NCBI GenBank assembly: GCA_004154925.1
Contig: QJNS01000003.1
Coordinates: 124,001-188,000, forward strand
Reading direction: 5' to 3'
Source of the DNA: Monosporascus cannonballus
Lineage: Eukaryota; Ascomycota; Sordariomycetes; Xylariales
DNA: 64,000 nucleotides
How positions within the stretch are numbered: position 1 is the first letter of the stretch; each line of letters begins with the position of its first letter. Below the pieces are notes generated by a model that had not been told where the DNA came from, did no database searches, and saw nothing but the letters and a program-made list of their open reading frames with translations. Below, in pieces: positions 44,905 to 57,334 of the stretch. Made by a program: the position numbers and the translations under genes.

Positions 44905-46230
44905 TGTATCAGCGATATTCGACAAGAAACCGCCGAGGTGCTAACAAAGTATGCCGTTTTGTTAGAAAAAATCCATGTTTAAAATCCCCGTTTTCCGTTG
45001 ATTTCGAAAAATAACGCTTTTAGGAATCGAAATTATGCTTTATTCTAAGCTTAACGATAATATAGGTTAACAAAGTTTTAACTCAGAATACGAAAAGAAA
45101 TGAGTTCTTAGATTCGCTAAAAAAGGCGTTTCGAATATTGCTAACGATATATTTTATGTTCTGTCCGTCTATATCTGAAATCCTCTTTTACGATTACTTT
45201 AATAGCTTTTTAATAATATGCTAACTATGTTATGTTATAAGAGATGTACTAAATATTATGCGCGACCAAATAATGCGTTACGACCTTAAATTTGCTACCT
45301 TTTATTACGCGTACCTAAATGAAATTGCTAATTTCGATATATAAAATGTTTTCCTAAAGAAAGAAAAGGAAAGCCAGCTTTTACAACTTTTCGTATATAT
45401 CAGTTTTACGCGCGATTTTCGAGCGACAGCGGACATAATGCCCAACGAAATTTGGGCTAATTTAACGCCGGATCCTGAAATCTTTAAGTTCGAAAAGAAA
45501 TGCGCGCGCTTAAAGCAGAGTTAGTACCGAATCGAACGTTACTCGGATAAGGAAAGGATCCGGCAGTTAACTAATAAGATTCGGACCAAACGTGCCTAAC
45601 GCGATAGGCAGATAATTAAGGAATACCGTAAATATTACTTTTATAATCGCCCTACCTGGGATATCGAAAAACAAGTACCGGGTAAAAAAAAAGGAATATA
45701 TTAAACCCATTATTAATGTATTAATTTCGGAGCGAATAAAACTGGCGGAAATTCTTTGCTACTAGCCTAACAACCTGGCTGAAAATAACTTAGTATAACG
45801 AAAAATTAAGGTTATCGATTTAATGGTTTTATTTTATAATAAAAAAGAAACGATTAAACGCAATCGTATATGGCATAAAGTTAAAGCTTGCCCGCCGGTC
45901 AAAACTGAACTACCATAGCCAAATACCAGCGCTAATCCTTTTCTTTTTCTTATATATAGTGCATAATGCCCAGATTGCATTGGCGACGAACGGCTATTAA
46001 TGGCGAAACGTTTCTTTACATATTGTCGGCCTACTGTAATAAATAATTACTTCGATCGCAAGCATTTGCCTAGGTATAAACAGGCCGAACAATATAAGAA
46101 AAAGATCCAATACGAACATCCCAAATATTAAAATCTTAAATTCGAATATTTAAATGCGTTCCGTTACCACGTTTTCAAAGTCTATGGTATTCCCTTACGG
46201 TTATCGGAACAAATTCAATAAAGGCGATAA
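44905..46230 (+). pseudogene. DUF3435 (FluG/tyrosine-recombinase-like) relic, second half
   Basis: Continues the gene broken by gypsy-4. RDQIMRYDLKFATFYYAYLN (recombinase C-terminal region with the likely catalytic Tyr; the MRH of the family reads MRY) is followed by EIANFDI and a stop. Then come FTRDFRATADIMPNEIWANL, PDPEIFKFEKKCARLKQ, RIRQLTNKIRTKRA, IIKEYRKYYFYNRPTWDIEK, and a Cys/His tail (QCPDCIGDERL, then FDRKHLPRYKQAE) ending near GIPLRLSEQIQ. This block order is typical of DUF3435 proteins with a C2H2-like tail. Nonsense codons fall at Gln positions. The end is approximate. Confidence 0.75.
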
Positions 46231-46508
46231 CGAAAAGCAAGATAACAGCAAATGGTTAAAGGCGAATGCTAGCATAATGTGCTAATACTAAATAATATTA
46301 CGTATCCGCTTTTAACTCTAATCGTCCTAGCATTCGCTTTATGCTGACTACAAAACTATAACGATCCGATCCTTCGTATTATAATATTTCGCCATATTTA
46401 GTTCGAAAGCTTAATTATCTTATTAGAGTATAAAAAGCCCGTGCCTTTTCTTAAAAATCTGGGCACTTTTTACGTAAACTCTTACCTGCACCCTTTACTT
46501 TTAATACC
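46231..46508. other. 3' flank of the DUF3435 relic
   Basis: No gene. An inverted pair GCGAATGCTAG (46262-46272) / CTAGCATTCGC (46329-46339) could form a hairpin of unknown origin. Confidence 0.4.
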
Positions 46509-46510
46509 TA

Positions 46511-48378
46511 GTGTGGGTGAACTACCTTTGAAGTGCACCCACCTTTGAAGAACACTTCCTAACCCTCAACAACACCACCCATGCATAAATTTACATATAA
46601 AACGCTATATGAAACAATGTAATTAAATGTTATAAAGAGTTGCGCATATGCTTTAATACAGTAAGCGTACTCTTCAATAAATTCTGTTTTTCTAACGCTA
46701 TTTAAGCCTTGTAATTCTTTATTAGCTTCGCCTGTTATTGCTTAATTTCTTTTTGGACTCTATAGACATTTTCAATATTAACGTATAACTCGCCCGGCGA
46801 AAGCTTAACTTTCTTTTTCGCTGCCGACTTTAATAATTCGTTTTCGTTACGGAGGAATTAATTCTTTAATTACAAAACGGTAATATTTTTAACGCTTTAA
46901 TTTAGCGCTTTATTTACTCTTCTTACGAACGCCCGATAATTACGTTTCGTATCGACGTTTTTAAATACGAAGTATTAAAATTATTTCTTTAGGTCCTAGC
47001 CTTTTTTAAGTATAAAAAACGTTATTCCGTTATCTAACTTATAAAGGCTTTCCCTCGTCGGAATAACTGGCCTAGGAATATCTAGCTCCGGATAAATCAC
47101 TTTAAGGTTCTTAATAATTTTATTTACATTTAACGGTTAAACCTTCACGTAATAAAAGCCGTTGTAAATACTTTTCCATATAATAGCTTTATCGCGCGCG
47201 TAAACGTACGTTTTAATAAAGCGTTGCTTTATCCGGAACGTAAAAATATCGTAATTTTGCCACCTTTTTCTCCTTTAACGATAAGCTATTTTTAACTGGA
47301 AAAAAACGCCCATATCCAAAGATTATAATACGTAAGTAAAATGTAGCAGCAAATAAATCAATGCCACGTTATTAATCTTGCATTCGTATTAAAGCTAAAC
47401 GGATTCGTTCGTAACGTATTTATCTATTAAAAGGATTTTTCCGTTGGTCATTTTTAAAAATTTCGTTTTCGGAAAATATATTTCGCGAAATTATTGCAAA
47501 ACGATTCGGGCGTTACTTTATCCCGAAAAGGACGGATTATATTTTTACTGAAGGATTATATTAAGAAACTATTATCTTTAAAATATAATTCCTTTTAAAA
47601 TAACTTTTGGAATTAACGTTTGGCCTGCCGAAATAACTATTTCGAAAATAAAAACCCAATTTATTCTTTTAAACACCTTTAATTCGGCATAACCTTTAAA
47701 AACGTTACCTAAAACTTTCTTACTACGAGATTTACCTTTTTAAACGCTATATTTATCCATATTCGTAATCCTTTCTAACTTAATTTTCTTTTTACAGATA
47801 ATACGTTCTAAGGCCTTATAATACCGTTAAAAAGTATTTTCTGGGTATTTTTCGCCTTAAAGGAATCGAACTGCCTTTTAAATTTCGTTATAATATTTGG
47901 ATTTCAGTATATAAAGCCATTAACTCAATATTTCCTTAAGGGCTTTTCGTCCTTATAATTTTACAAAACGACTTTAGTAAAACGACAGATCTAAACCTTA
48001 TTAAAAGCTCGTCTTGCATTTTCTTTTTCGCATATCCATTTCGCTACGAAATTGTTATTATTCTTTGAAAAGCGTTAATAAGGTTTAAGGGCTTCCTGCA
48101 TAGTAAAACTGCCGTCCCGGCATCTCCGGACCGTTATAGGAGAACTATCCTAAGCGGCAGCTAAATTTTCAACCTTAACGCCATTTCTCACTTTCTCAAA
48201 TAGCTTAGCAATAAGATATTTATCGTTAGGGCCCATTTTCAAGATCTGATACGAATTGCTTCAAAATTGCTTTAATTATTATTAAGTTATAGTATATTGA
48301 TAAAGAAGATTTATATTCGCTAGTAAAGAAAATTCGTTCTCCAAAGATAGGTGCACTCCAAAGGTGGGCCATCCACAC
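46511..48378 (-). mobile_element. second pogo-like Tc1-mariner transposon (pogo-2)
   Basis: Inverted ends of 43 bases with eight mismatches, mostly transitions: GTGTGGGTGAACTACC at the left and its counterpart GTGTGGATGGCCCACC at the right on the minus strand. TA lies on both sides (46509-46510, 48379-48380). Length is 1868 bases. The interior encodes a decayed transposase on the minus strand. The inverted repeat family differs from pogo-1. It lies just downstream of the DUF3435 relic. Confidence 0.8.
46600..48236 (-). pseudogene. pogo-2 transposase relic
   Basis: Opens at ATG 48236 with MGPNDKYLIAKLFEKVRNGV, then a helix-turn-helix-like ITVRRCRDGSFTMQEALKP, a CENP-B-like part (FVAKWICEKENARRAF; NPNIITKFKRQFDSFKAKNT), and a C-terminal block (NYRAFVRRVNKALN; LLKSAAKKKVKLSPGELYVN) ending close to the left TIR. 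Stops are TAA/TAG at Gln positions. The catalytic DDE residues could not be placed with certainty. Confidence 0.6.
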
Positions 48379-48380
48379 TA

Positions 48381-49781
48381 ATACTCTTACGATTTATTCC
48401 GCGTATACGATTTCCTAAATGTAGTTTAAGAATATCTGCGAATACGAAACGAAAATTTCGTTAATACAAAATCTCTTTCTTATTTTTTAAGATTGTTACG
48501 GCTATTTTGGAGTCGCTTTCGAATTTACATAGCCTTGGGTCGGCCCGGTATATCCGCCTTAAATAATACAAAATATATGTTACTGGCCACGGCCGGATAG
48601 CACGTCCCATTTTTATAAAGATTTGTATACGTATGCAGTATTATCGGTGAAAGGAGATATTTTGGAATTTGGTTATCGTTATTAACGAATTGTATATATA
48701 CCGACTTTACTTAAAGCGTATATTCGCAGAAGTATGGCCGATATTCGTAGGCCGGTAATTAAACGAGCTTTTTTACCCGGTTGGGATGGTATTGGCCAAA
48801 ATATGCGATAAAGTGGTTAAGATAACCCTGCTGCAGATAGCCTAGGAAAATTATGCTTCGCTTTTTTCGCCATTTTCATTTCGATATATTACTAGAAATC
48901 TAATTCGGTAGCAACATACGCTTTTTGTAGTTAACGAACGGCTTTTCGAATTAACAATAAAGAAAAAAAAACGGATATTAATCTTAGCTAAAGTTAAAGT
49001 CTTAGCCTCGATTAGTCGTTTTTTAAAACTAAGAGTTATAAAAGTTTTTATTAAAAAGGAAGCTATCGTTCTACAAACCGAACGCAATAGCTTAAACGAA
49101 TAATCTTATTTCTTTTTATTCAACACCTTTCGACTACCGTTCGAAACTATCGATCCTTTTCGAACTACGCCAATATTAACGCTTATAAATCGGGATTAGA
49201 AAAAACTATGTGATTTATAAAAGCCTGAAAAAAAAGCCATTGATATTGTTATAAAAGAAATAATCGTTAAGCAATCCCAAAAGGTAGCAATAACGATTGG
49301 GCTTTAAGTCAAGTTTTAGAAGATTACAGAATTTTGTATAATTATGGCCCCAGTTCAATCTAGGCTTTATTTAATTTAGATCTATTATAGAAAATATTTA
49401 TTATTCGAAATCTTACTTATTTCGTATGCTTTATTTTTTATTACGTATCAAAACTTAACAAACGGGCGAACAATTTTATCCGAAGCTATAAAAGGCTTTA
49501 CCTAAGCGGTTTGCAATCAGTTGCCAATTATGAGATAACGAAGGTGCGACGCTAGCCACAATACCAAAAGGTCAGCAATTCCAAACCCTTCTGGGCTATA
49601 TTAGCAACTAGGTACTGTTTTTGATATTTGGAAACGTCTTATCAGGATATATGGGGTCCTGTTCTAGCCCTTTTGGCTGGCTACAGGGGGCTGCATTATC
49701 TTACACCAATAAGAGTTTATTTTCTAGCTAAAAAGAAAGAAAGAGAGAATGAAAATATAGTTATATATGTTTATATATAAG
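48381..49781. other. unresolved region, partly degraded
   Basis: Mixed composition. A minus-strand frame at 48851-49087 (78 codons; SFLIKTFITLSFKKRLIEAK) is open but without a recognised product, and small GC-richer pockets occur at 48530-48620 and 49500-49700. No repeat ends were found. It may be the remains of a further element. Confidence 0.3.
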
Positions 49782-49786
49782 GCGCT

Positions 49787-50104
49787 TGTGACGGCTATGC
49801 GGTTTAACCAACTATTAAACCTTAAGTCGACGGGTTTATGTTGGCAGGAGTATCGTGGGAATCTGAGCAATGGATACAGTAACGTGTCACGTCTCGTAAT
49901 ACCAAGGGCGTCTTGGGTAACGAATTGCTATTGCAAGCTGGTGCTATCTAAGCTATGGAAATGAGCGTATCTATATACCTTTGCTGGATTCCCTTCTTAC
50001 TTAGGACTCGCTGGACTCGCCAGCGATCCACGCGATCACGTGATCAGGAGTTGTCTCCACCCATTGACTGTTTCTGGTCGCGCCAAGCACGTTGGGTCAT
50101 GACA
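49787..50104 (-). repeat. solo LTR of the gypsy-1/5 superfamily, not RIP-mutated
   Basis: Starts TGTGACGGCTATGCGG, ends GTTGGGTCATGACA, with GCGCT duplicated outside (49782-49786, 50105-50109). It shares the inner half with the LTRs of gypsy-1 to -5 but has its own, shorter U3 with GATC at 50025, 50034 and 50042. It is a useful unmutated reference for this LTR family. Confidence 0.92.
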
Positions 50105-50109
50105 GCGCT

Positions 50110-50435
50110 GCGCTAATGCTGCTTAGTACCGGCGTTTGTCCGGTATTCCTTAATAAAGTTCCATATAACCTTATTATATTACCTCTTATCTTTTTCAAAA
50201 ATGGTTAATTTATTGCAGAATTAATAATTGCGTTAATTTTTAACTTTTAATTAGTCCGAAATTTAGAAATTTGTTAATTTCCGAATTAGGCTTAATTTAG
50301 GTAATTAAATATAGGTTAATTATATGTTAAACAGATTTATATATAAAAATTATGACAGTTAAGAATTTGACCATATATAACGCTATTGCTAGCAATGCAA
50401 TAAAGGTATCGCTTTTGCAACAAAAATGCATTTAC
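50110..50435. other. AT-rich spacer, no gene seen
   Basis: Short degraded sequence between the solo LTR and gypsy-5. Confidence 0.3.
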
Positions 50436-50829
50436 TGTTAGGACCTAACGATCTTGGCTTCTTACGGACGGTCGGAACCACAAAAGGATCAAGCTCCGAC
50501 CCAAGCCAAGGCGTTACGTAATTGGTTCAAAGGTTTCAAAGCGCCAAACGCCTTAAGCCCTTTAAGTTGGCAGAAAAGTTCAAAAGGCTTAAGGGACTTA
50601 AGGGTTTAAACCGTTTAAGTACCTTAAGCCAAAATAAAAATATATACGTTCGTTATTTCCATAATTTAGATAATTTTAGCTTATAATGGAATATCGTTAC
50701 CTAAAACGCTTTTAATATTACGAAACGTAATATGTTATTATATTTATTATTTAAAATCTTACGATATTTTTGTTAATATAAATTTGTTAATTTAAGTTTA
50801 ATAATTAGTTAAACCGTTAAGCCGTTATA
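50436..50829 (+). repeat. gypsy-5 5' LTR
   Basis: Starts TGTTAGGACCTAACGATC, ends AGCCGTTATA; preceded by TTTAC. Confidence 0.92.
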
Positions 50830-53800
50830 CGTTATAAATTTTTATTTAATAATACCGTTAGATTTTGAGCAATACCACCGACATTATATTTATTAATAAA
50901 TAACCCGAATAATTTACTTACCAGGTCCTTAAAAACCCTAATACTGGAATAAAATCCGAGGAAAAAAAGGAATAATTTTATTTTTTTTAAAAGGAAATTC
51001 TTCGACGCCTGGATATTATAAATAAACGTATTATTTAGTTTAAATAAAATAAAAATAACCTTATTACGTTTTTTTAAGCTGCCTATAAAAAACTTAAGGA
51101 AAAAAGAAAGGTTCCCGAAACCGGAAAACCCTTTTGGCCGAATTAGGTTATTTAGCTGAATTTTACCAAAAAACCAAAAAAAATCCTTAAATCCCCTAAG
51201 TTAAAATCCTTTAATAAAACTTTAACCAAATTATAATTGTTCTTAATTTAATGCCGAACGTATTTCGGGTATTTTCTTATTTGATTTATTACGTTTATTA
51301 TATAAATTAAGTTCGCGGTTAAACGATTTACCGGAAACGCGGTTATTTGGTTTAAGCCGGCTATAAGAAAATATATTATTTTGCTAATTAAAAAACGTAA
51401 CCCGGAAATAATACGGATATATAACGATTATAAATAATTCGAATAAACGTTAATAAAGGCTTTCGGAATAATAAACGAAAAAATAAAGGCCGAAATATAA
51501 ATTTAATAATTACGATAAAAAGGATCGGTATTTAAGTACGGTAACGTATTAATTTAATTAATATCCAAATTAAATTAAAAATAAAAAGTATTAATAGTTA
51601 AATTTTTCGATAACTTAAAAAAAAATATAAAAAAAGCTTTTTAAGTTTAACCGGCCTAATTATTTATTAGATTATATTATTATAATAATTAAAATTAATA
51701 ACCGGCAATATACCTAACGTATTAAAAAAACTAAAGGAAAAAACGATAATAAACCTTAATATACGGTTAATATTAACGTTTTTCGGCGTAATAACACTTC
51801 TTATAATATTAAACCAGGCCTTATGGAACTAGGAGTTACCTATAAAAAGGATTAAAGCCAGATTAAATGTTATAATTGCGGAAAAAAGGGATATAAGGCT
51901 TATAAATATTCTTTACCTAAAAAATTACGACAGAATAATTAAAAGCCTATATTTAAGGGATAACCTAAAGAAAATTAAAAAAACGAAAAATTTATTAATA
52001 TAATTCGGCCTAAATATATATTAGGTTTACCGTAGCAAAAGATTTAATAAGAAATATAAAAAGCCAGGAATCTGGCTTAATAAATAATTAAAAAATAACA
52101 GAATATTTTTAAAAAATAATTGGAAAAATATTAAGGCTAAATAAAAAAAGTTTGTTCCGGAACTTTTAATCGATACGGCAAAATATATGTTATTTATTGT
52201 AAAAAACAAAATTGCCTTATTTATAAGGAATAAAAACGGCATATTTATAATAAAATTATTTATATATATTATAAAGGATTCGATTTTCCTAATAAACCGG
52301 AAAAAAACGAAAACGATAAATAATAATATTAGTATTTTCGATTTATAACCTTTAAAAACGATTTTTTTTAATTGGCAGCAGTAAAAAGCTGGCCTAAAGA
52401 AAAATAATGTTTATAGGAAAACTTTTTTTGTTATTATAAATGGTATAATTATTAAATGGAAAAAAAATTAATTTAATATATTATAAAAAAGTATTATTAA
52501 AGGGTTATTACGGATTTTTATTTTTAATTAATATTTATTATAAATCCTGATAAACGATAAATTTTAAAAGAAAAAATCTAACGATTTATACGAAACCTTT
52601 AATAAGAAAAAGATAAAGCTTAATAAGAAACTATACGTTATATTAAGGAATAAGTTACCTAATAGGAAAAAAAAATTTAACAAAATTAAAAATAATTAAT
52701 ATAATTTAAAGGCATAATACGCCGACAAGAACAATAAATATAATAATTTAACGCGCTGTATAAAAAAACATAAATAAGGTGCGATAAATTCGAAAAAAAA
52801 TTAAAAGACGAAAATTACCTATAAAAAAGTTGCAGAATAACAAAATTTAAAAGAATTAAAATAAATTTTCAAAAAAGGCTTTAAACGTAACGATAAAAGC
52901 CGTTAATAACTTTATTACTTTGGATATATAAATTAGAACGTATTAGTATACCGTAATAGTAAATTACGGAGCTTTAGGTAAAAATTATATTATACCGGAT
53001 ATGGTTAACGAATTTAAATTATTATGGAAATATAAGTTAAAATTTTATATAACGATAAATGCCGAAAGTCAAAATTTTGTTTACGATAACGGAAAAATCT
53101 TATACGAAATTAATTATTTTAAGATTTTTATTTAAAAACGATACCAAATAATGAATTTCGATATCGTTTTATTTGGGAATTATGATATAATTTTAGGAAA
53201 ATTATGGATATACCGGTACGGAATTTTAATTAATGGAAGGATTGGCTAAGTGAAATTCGTTTTACCTCCCGTTAATAAGCAAAAAAAAAATTAAGATCTT
53301 AATATTCGATCGAAAATAACGATAAATACAAATATAAAGATATAATAAATACCTTATTACCTAAAAGAATAAAATATAAAAAAAAATGGGCATTAAAGAA
53401 AAATATAACGTATTATTATTATTATTAAAGCAAAATTACGGTAATTAAATAACGATTTAAAATAATAACCTTAAAAATTAAAAACTTTAATTAATATATT
53501 ATTATAATATTATAAATATAAGTAGCTTTTTAAAAAAAACTGGATATAAAATTATTAAAATATAGCGAATAGGATTATGAAATTATCCTTAAAGAAAGTT
53601 TTTTAACAAAGTTTTACCTTATTTATAATTTTAACGGAAATAAGTTATATATTTTCCGGAAATACCTGGAAAATCGGTTATAAAAAGGATAAATTCGACC
53701 TTTAAAATTACCGGCAGAATACCTTATATTTTTTGTACTTAAGAAAAATGGAAAATTATAATTTATAATTAACTATCGGCAACTGAATGATATTATTATT

Positions 53801-56282
53801 AAGGACCGAACGTTATTACCTTTAATTACAAAAATAAAAAACCGATTTTATAAAACTAAATAATTTATAGTATTTGATTTTAAAAATAAATATAACTTTA
53901 TTAAAATTAAGAAAAAAATACGAATAAAAAACAATATTTAAAACGAAATACGGATTATTTAAATATTTGGTTATGTTAATGGGATTTATGAATATATTAA
54001 TAACTTTTTAACGGATAATAAATTATATATTGCAAAAATACCTTAACGTTTTTATTATATATTATTTCGATAATATTTTTATTTTTTCAAAAAGGGAAAA
54101 AACATACGTAAAATACGTTTATAAAGTTTTTTAAATTTTATAAAACGTAAAACTATTAATTAACGTAAAAAAAAGCCAGTTTTATAAGCAAAAAGTAAAA
54201 TATCTGGAATATATTATTACTTTAAGATATATTAAGATAAACCTAAAGAAAATCGTTATAATTACAAAATAATAAACGTTAATAATAATTAAAAAAATAT
54301 AAGCATTTTTTAAATTCGCCAATTATTATAGAAAATTTATTCGAAACTTTAGCAGAATTATTATATCCTTAATTAACCTTATTAAGAAAAAAAAAGTTCA
54401 AATAAACGCCCGAAACGGAAAAAACGTTTTAGGAAATTAAAAATGTAATTATTAACGAATTAATGCTAATTATATATAATTTAAGTTACCCCGTCGAACT
54501 AGAAACCGATATTTCGGATTACGTATTAGGCGTAATAATCGAATAACGAAATAATTAAGGCAAATTATATCTTATTATATTTTTTTTATATAAATTAAAA
54601 GGAACCGAATTTAATTACGGTATTCCAAATAAGGAATTTATGGTTATTATTATGGCATTCCGCGAATTTAGGCATTTTTTAAAGGGAAATTTGTATTAAG
54701 TTAAGGTTTATACGGATTATTAAAATCTTACCCAATTTATTACGACCAAAAAACTTACCGGATAATAATTACGATACGCAAAAAAATTGGCGAATTTTAA
54801 CTTCGTTATTATCCATAAAAAAGGTTTAGAAAACGGTAAAATAAATATTTTAAGTAAATAACCAAACTTCGAGGAAAAATTGGTTAAAATTAGTTATATA
54901 ATTTTTGATATTATTATAAAAGGATATTTACGCCCGTAACAAATTATAATAATTCGGGCAATACCTTTAAATATATATTAAAAATTTTAGCAATATAATA
55001 ACGGTTTTTTAAAAAACCAAAAAACGAATAAAATATAAATTCCAGAAAAATATCAAATAAATTTAGTACGAAATATATACGAATATTAATTATATGGACA
55101 TCCAAAAATCCATAAAACCTTAAAATAACTTTAACGTACGTATTTTTTTTTAAGATAAAAACGATAATTTAAAAAGTACGATAATAATATAACTTTTGTA
55201 ATAAGGTTAAGGCGTAACGATATAAGCCTTATGGAAAATTATAATTATTATCGGTCTTAAAAAAACCTTAAAATTTAATTATTATGGATTTTATTATTAA
55301 ATTTCCTTTATCTAAAAATTAAGTAATAAAAATATATTACGATAACGTTTTCGTTATCGTCGATCGATTTACGAAATCTTTTTATTTTTTATTTTATTAT
55401 AAGGATATTAACGTAAAATAAATAACATATATTTTTTTAAAAAATATTTTTAATATATACGGATTATTAATAAAAATTATTTTAAATAAAGGTTTAATAT
55501 TCGTATCTAAATTTTAATAAGGCCTTATGGCATAAATCGGCCTAAACCATAAATTATTTAATATATTTAAATTATAAACGGATAAATAAACGAAACGGTT
55601 AAACCAAATATTAGAAATATATTTACGATATTACGTTAATTACGAATAAAATAATTAGGTTAAAAAATTACCTATTATTTAATTAGTTTATAATATCAGT
55701 TATTACGAAAATATTAAGATAATATTAATTAACGCAAATTTTGGTTTTATTCCAGAAATTTACAGGAAAACGCGTAATAACGGTTTAATTAATATTAAAA
55801 TAATTTTTACGTTAAAACAATTATAATAATTATATTAAGAAATAAAAATAAAATTAGAATTCGTACGGAACTAAATAAGTAAATATTATAACCAAAAAAA
55901 TTAAAAAAATTAATTTTCGAAAAAAAGGAAATAATTTATTTCGTTACCAAAAATATTCAGATAAAAAACCCAGCAAAAAATTCGATTTCAAATATATCGA
56001 TCCATACAAAATTGTTAAGAAAATTTTAGAAAATAATTATTAATTAAAACTTTTACCAAAAGTTAAATTATATTTAATTTTTTATGTTTTTTTATTCGAA
56101 TTAACAGTAAATATAATTAAAATATATACGGTATAAAATAACGTAAAAATGGAAAACGAATAAATATATAAAATAAAAAAGATTTTCGATATACGGAAAC
56201 AAAATGGATTTACCCAGTACTTAATTAAATAAAAAAAAGTACTTAAATTTCGAAAATATTTGGGAGCCCGTTAAGAACTTTA

Positions 56283-56885
56283 TTAACGCCTAGTACTTAT
56301 TAAAAAATTTTTATTAATAATAACGGATACGTCTTAGTTAACGGCCGACCAATTAGTAACCGGGATATCGGGCCAGTCGGCCGCGGCCTGCGTTAATATA
56401 ACAGCTGCAACGGCAGTTTTCAGCTATTTTTATTCTTGCTTTAAACGTTTAAACTTTTCCATGGCCTCCGCGCCCTTAATCCTTCGACGAAATATTTCTA
56501 TATTACGGTAACGGAATAACCGCCTTTGTTTTTGTAAACGGTTTAATTTATTGGTAATAATACGTAATATTTTACGAACTTATTCCTTTTTACGCTTTAA
56601 ACGGTTTTTTTCGTTAAAAAATTTTTGGTATTCGGCCTCCGAAAAATTAAAAACGTTATAAAGGCCCTTATAATAAATATATTGCGTATATTTTAAAAAT
56701 TTTCGAATAACTTTATATTCTGTATTTTTCTTTTTATAACGAAAATAAGAAAATATCTTAAAACCAAAACGTTTAATACGTTTTGAAAGAATTAAAGCGT
56801 TAATATATTTACGAAAACGAAACTTTTTAATTCGATTTAATATAATAAGTATGTAAAAAAGAAAAATATTTACCGAAATTACCAA
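56283..56885 (-). pseudogene. antisense ORF of gypsy-5: Zn2Cys6-like cluster plus coiled coil
   Basis: The clearest antisense frame: minus 56885-56580 is open for 101 codons (MVISVNIFLFYILIILNRIK onward) and continues after a stop to 56283. The cluster reads Y-F-R-Y, six residues, Y, eight residues, Y-T-Q-Y, six residues, Y, with all six Cys positions Tyr. Then EYQKFFNEKNRLKRKK begins the coiled coil. The true start may lie inside this frame or in an upstream exon. It overlaps the pol stop by 11 bases (56283-56293). Confidence 0.7.
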
Positions 56886-56935
56886 AGTAAGTAATTTAAT
56901 TTTTAAGGATAAAGATCTTGGAAAGGGAAAAATTA

Positions 56936-57329
56936 TGTTAAAACCTAACGATTTTAACTTTTTACAAACGGTCGGAATTACAAAAAGATTAAATTCCGAC
57001 CTAAGCCAAGGCGTTACGTAACTGGTTTAAAGGTTTTAAAGCGCTAAGCGCTTTAAGCCCTTTAAGTCGGCAAAAAAGTTTAAAGGGCTTAAGGGACTTA
57101 AGGATTTAAGCCGCTTAAATACCTTAAGCCAAGATAAGGATATATATGTTCGTTATTTCCATAGTTTAAAAAGTTTCAGCTTGTAATGGAACATCGTTAC
57201 CCAAAATGCCCCTGGTATTACGAAACGTAATACGTTATTATATCTATTACTTAGAATCTTACGATACTTCTGCCAACATAAACCCGTCGACTTAGGTTTA
57301 ATAGTTGGTTAAACCGCCAAGCCGTCATA
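56936..57329 (+). repeat. gypsy-5 3' LTR
   Basis: Starts TGTTAAAACCTAACG, ends AGCCGTCATA; followed by TTTAC. Confidence 0.92.
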
Positions 57330-57334
57330 TTTAC

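Larger units (their letters stand above)
50436..57329 (+). mobile_element. gypsy-5: RIP-degraded Ty3/gypsy chromovirus
   Basis: LTRs at 50436-50829 and 56936-57329 (394 bases each), TTTAC duplicated (50431-50435, 57330-57334). Plus-strand order: gag with CCHC knuckle at 51868-51909 (C-x2-C-x4-Y-x4-Y), protease near 52965, RT (YFDN at 54063-54074), RNase H, integrase (VIVDRFTKSFYF near 55355), and a chromodomain ending at TAG 56291-56293. An antisense ORF follows, then a polypurine tract. U3 is of the gypsy-1 type. RIP is heavy in the body and milder in the LTRs. Confidence 0.94.
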
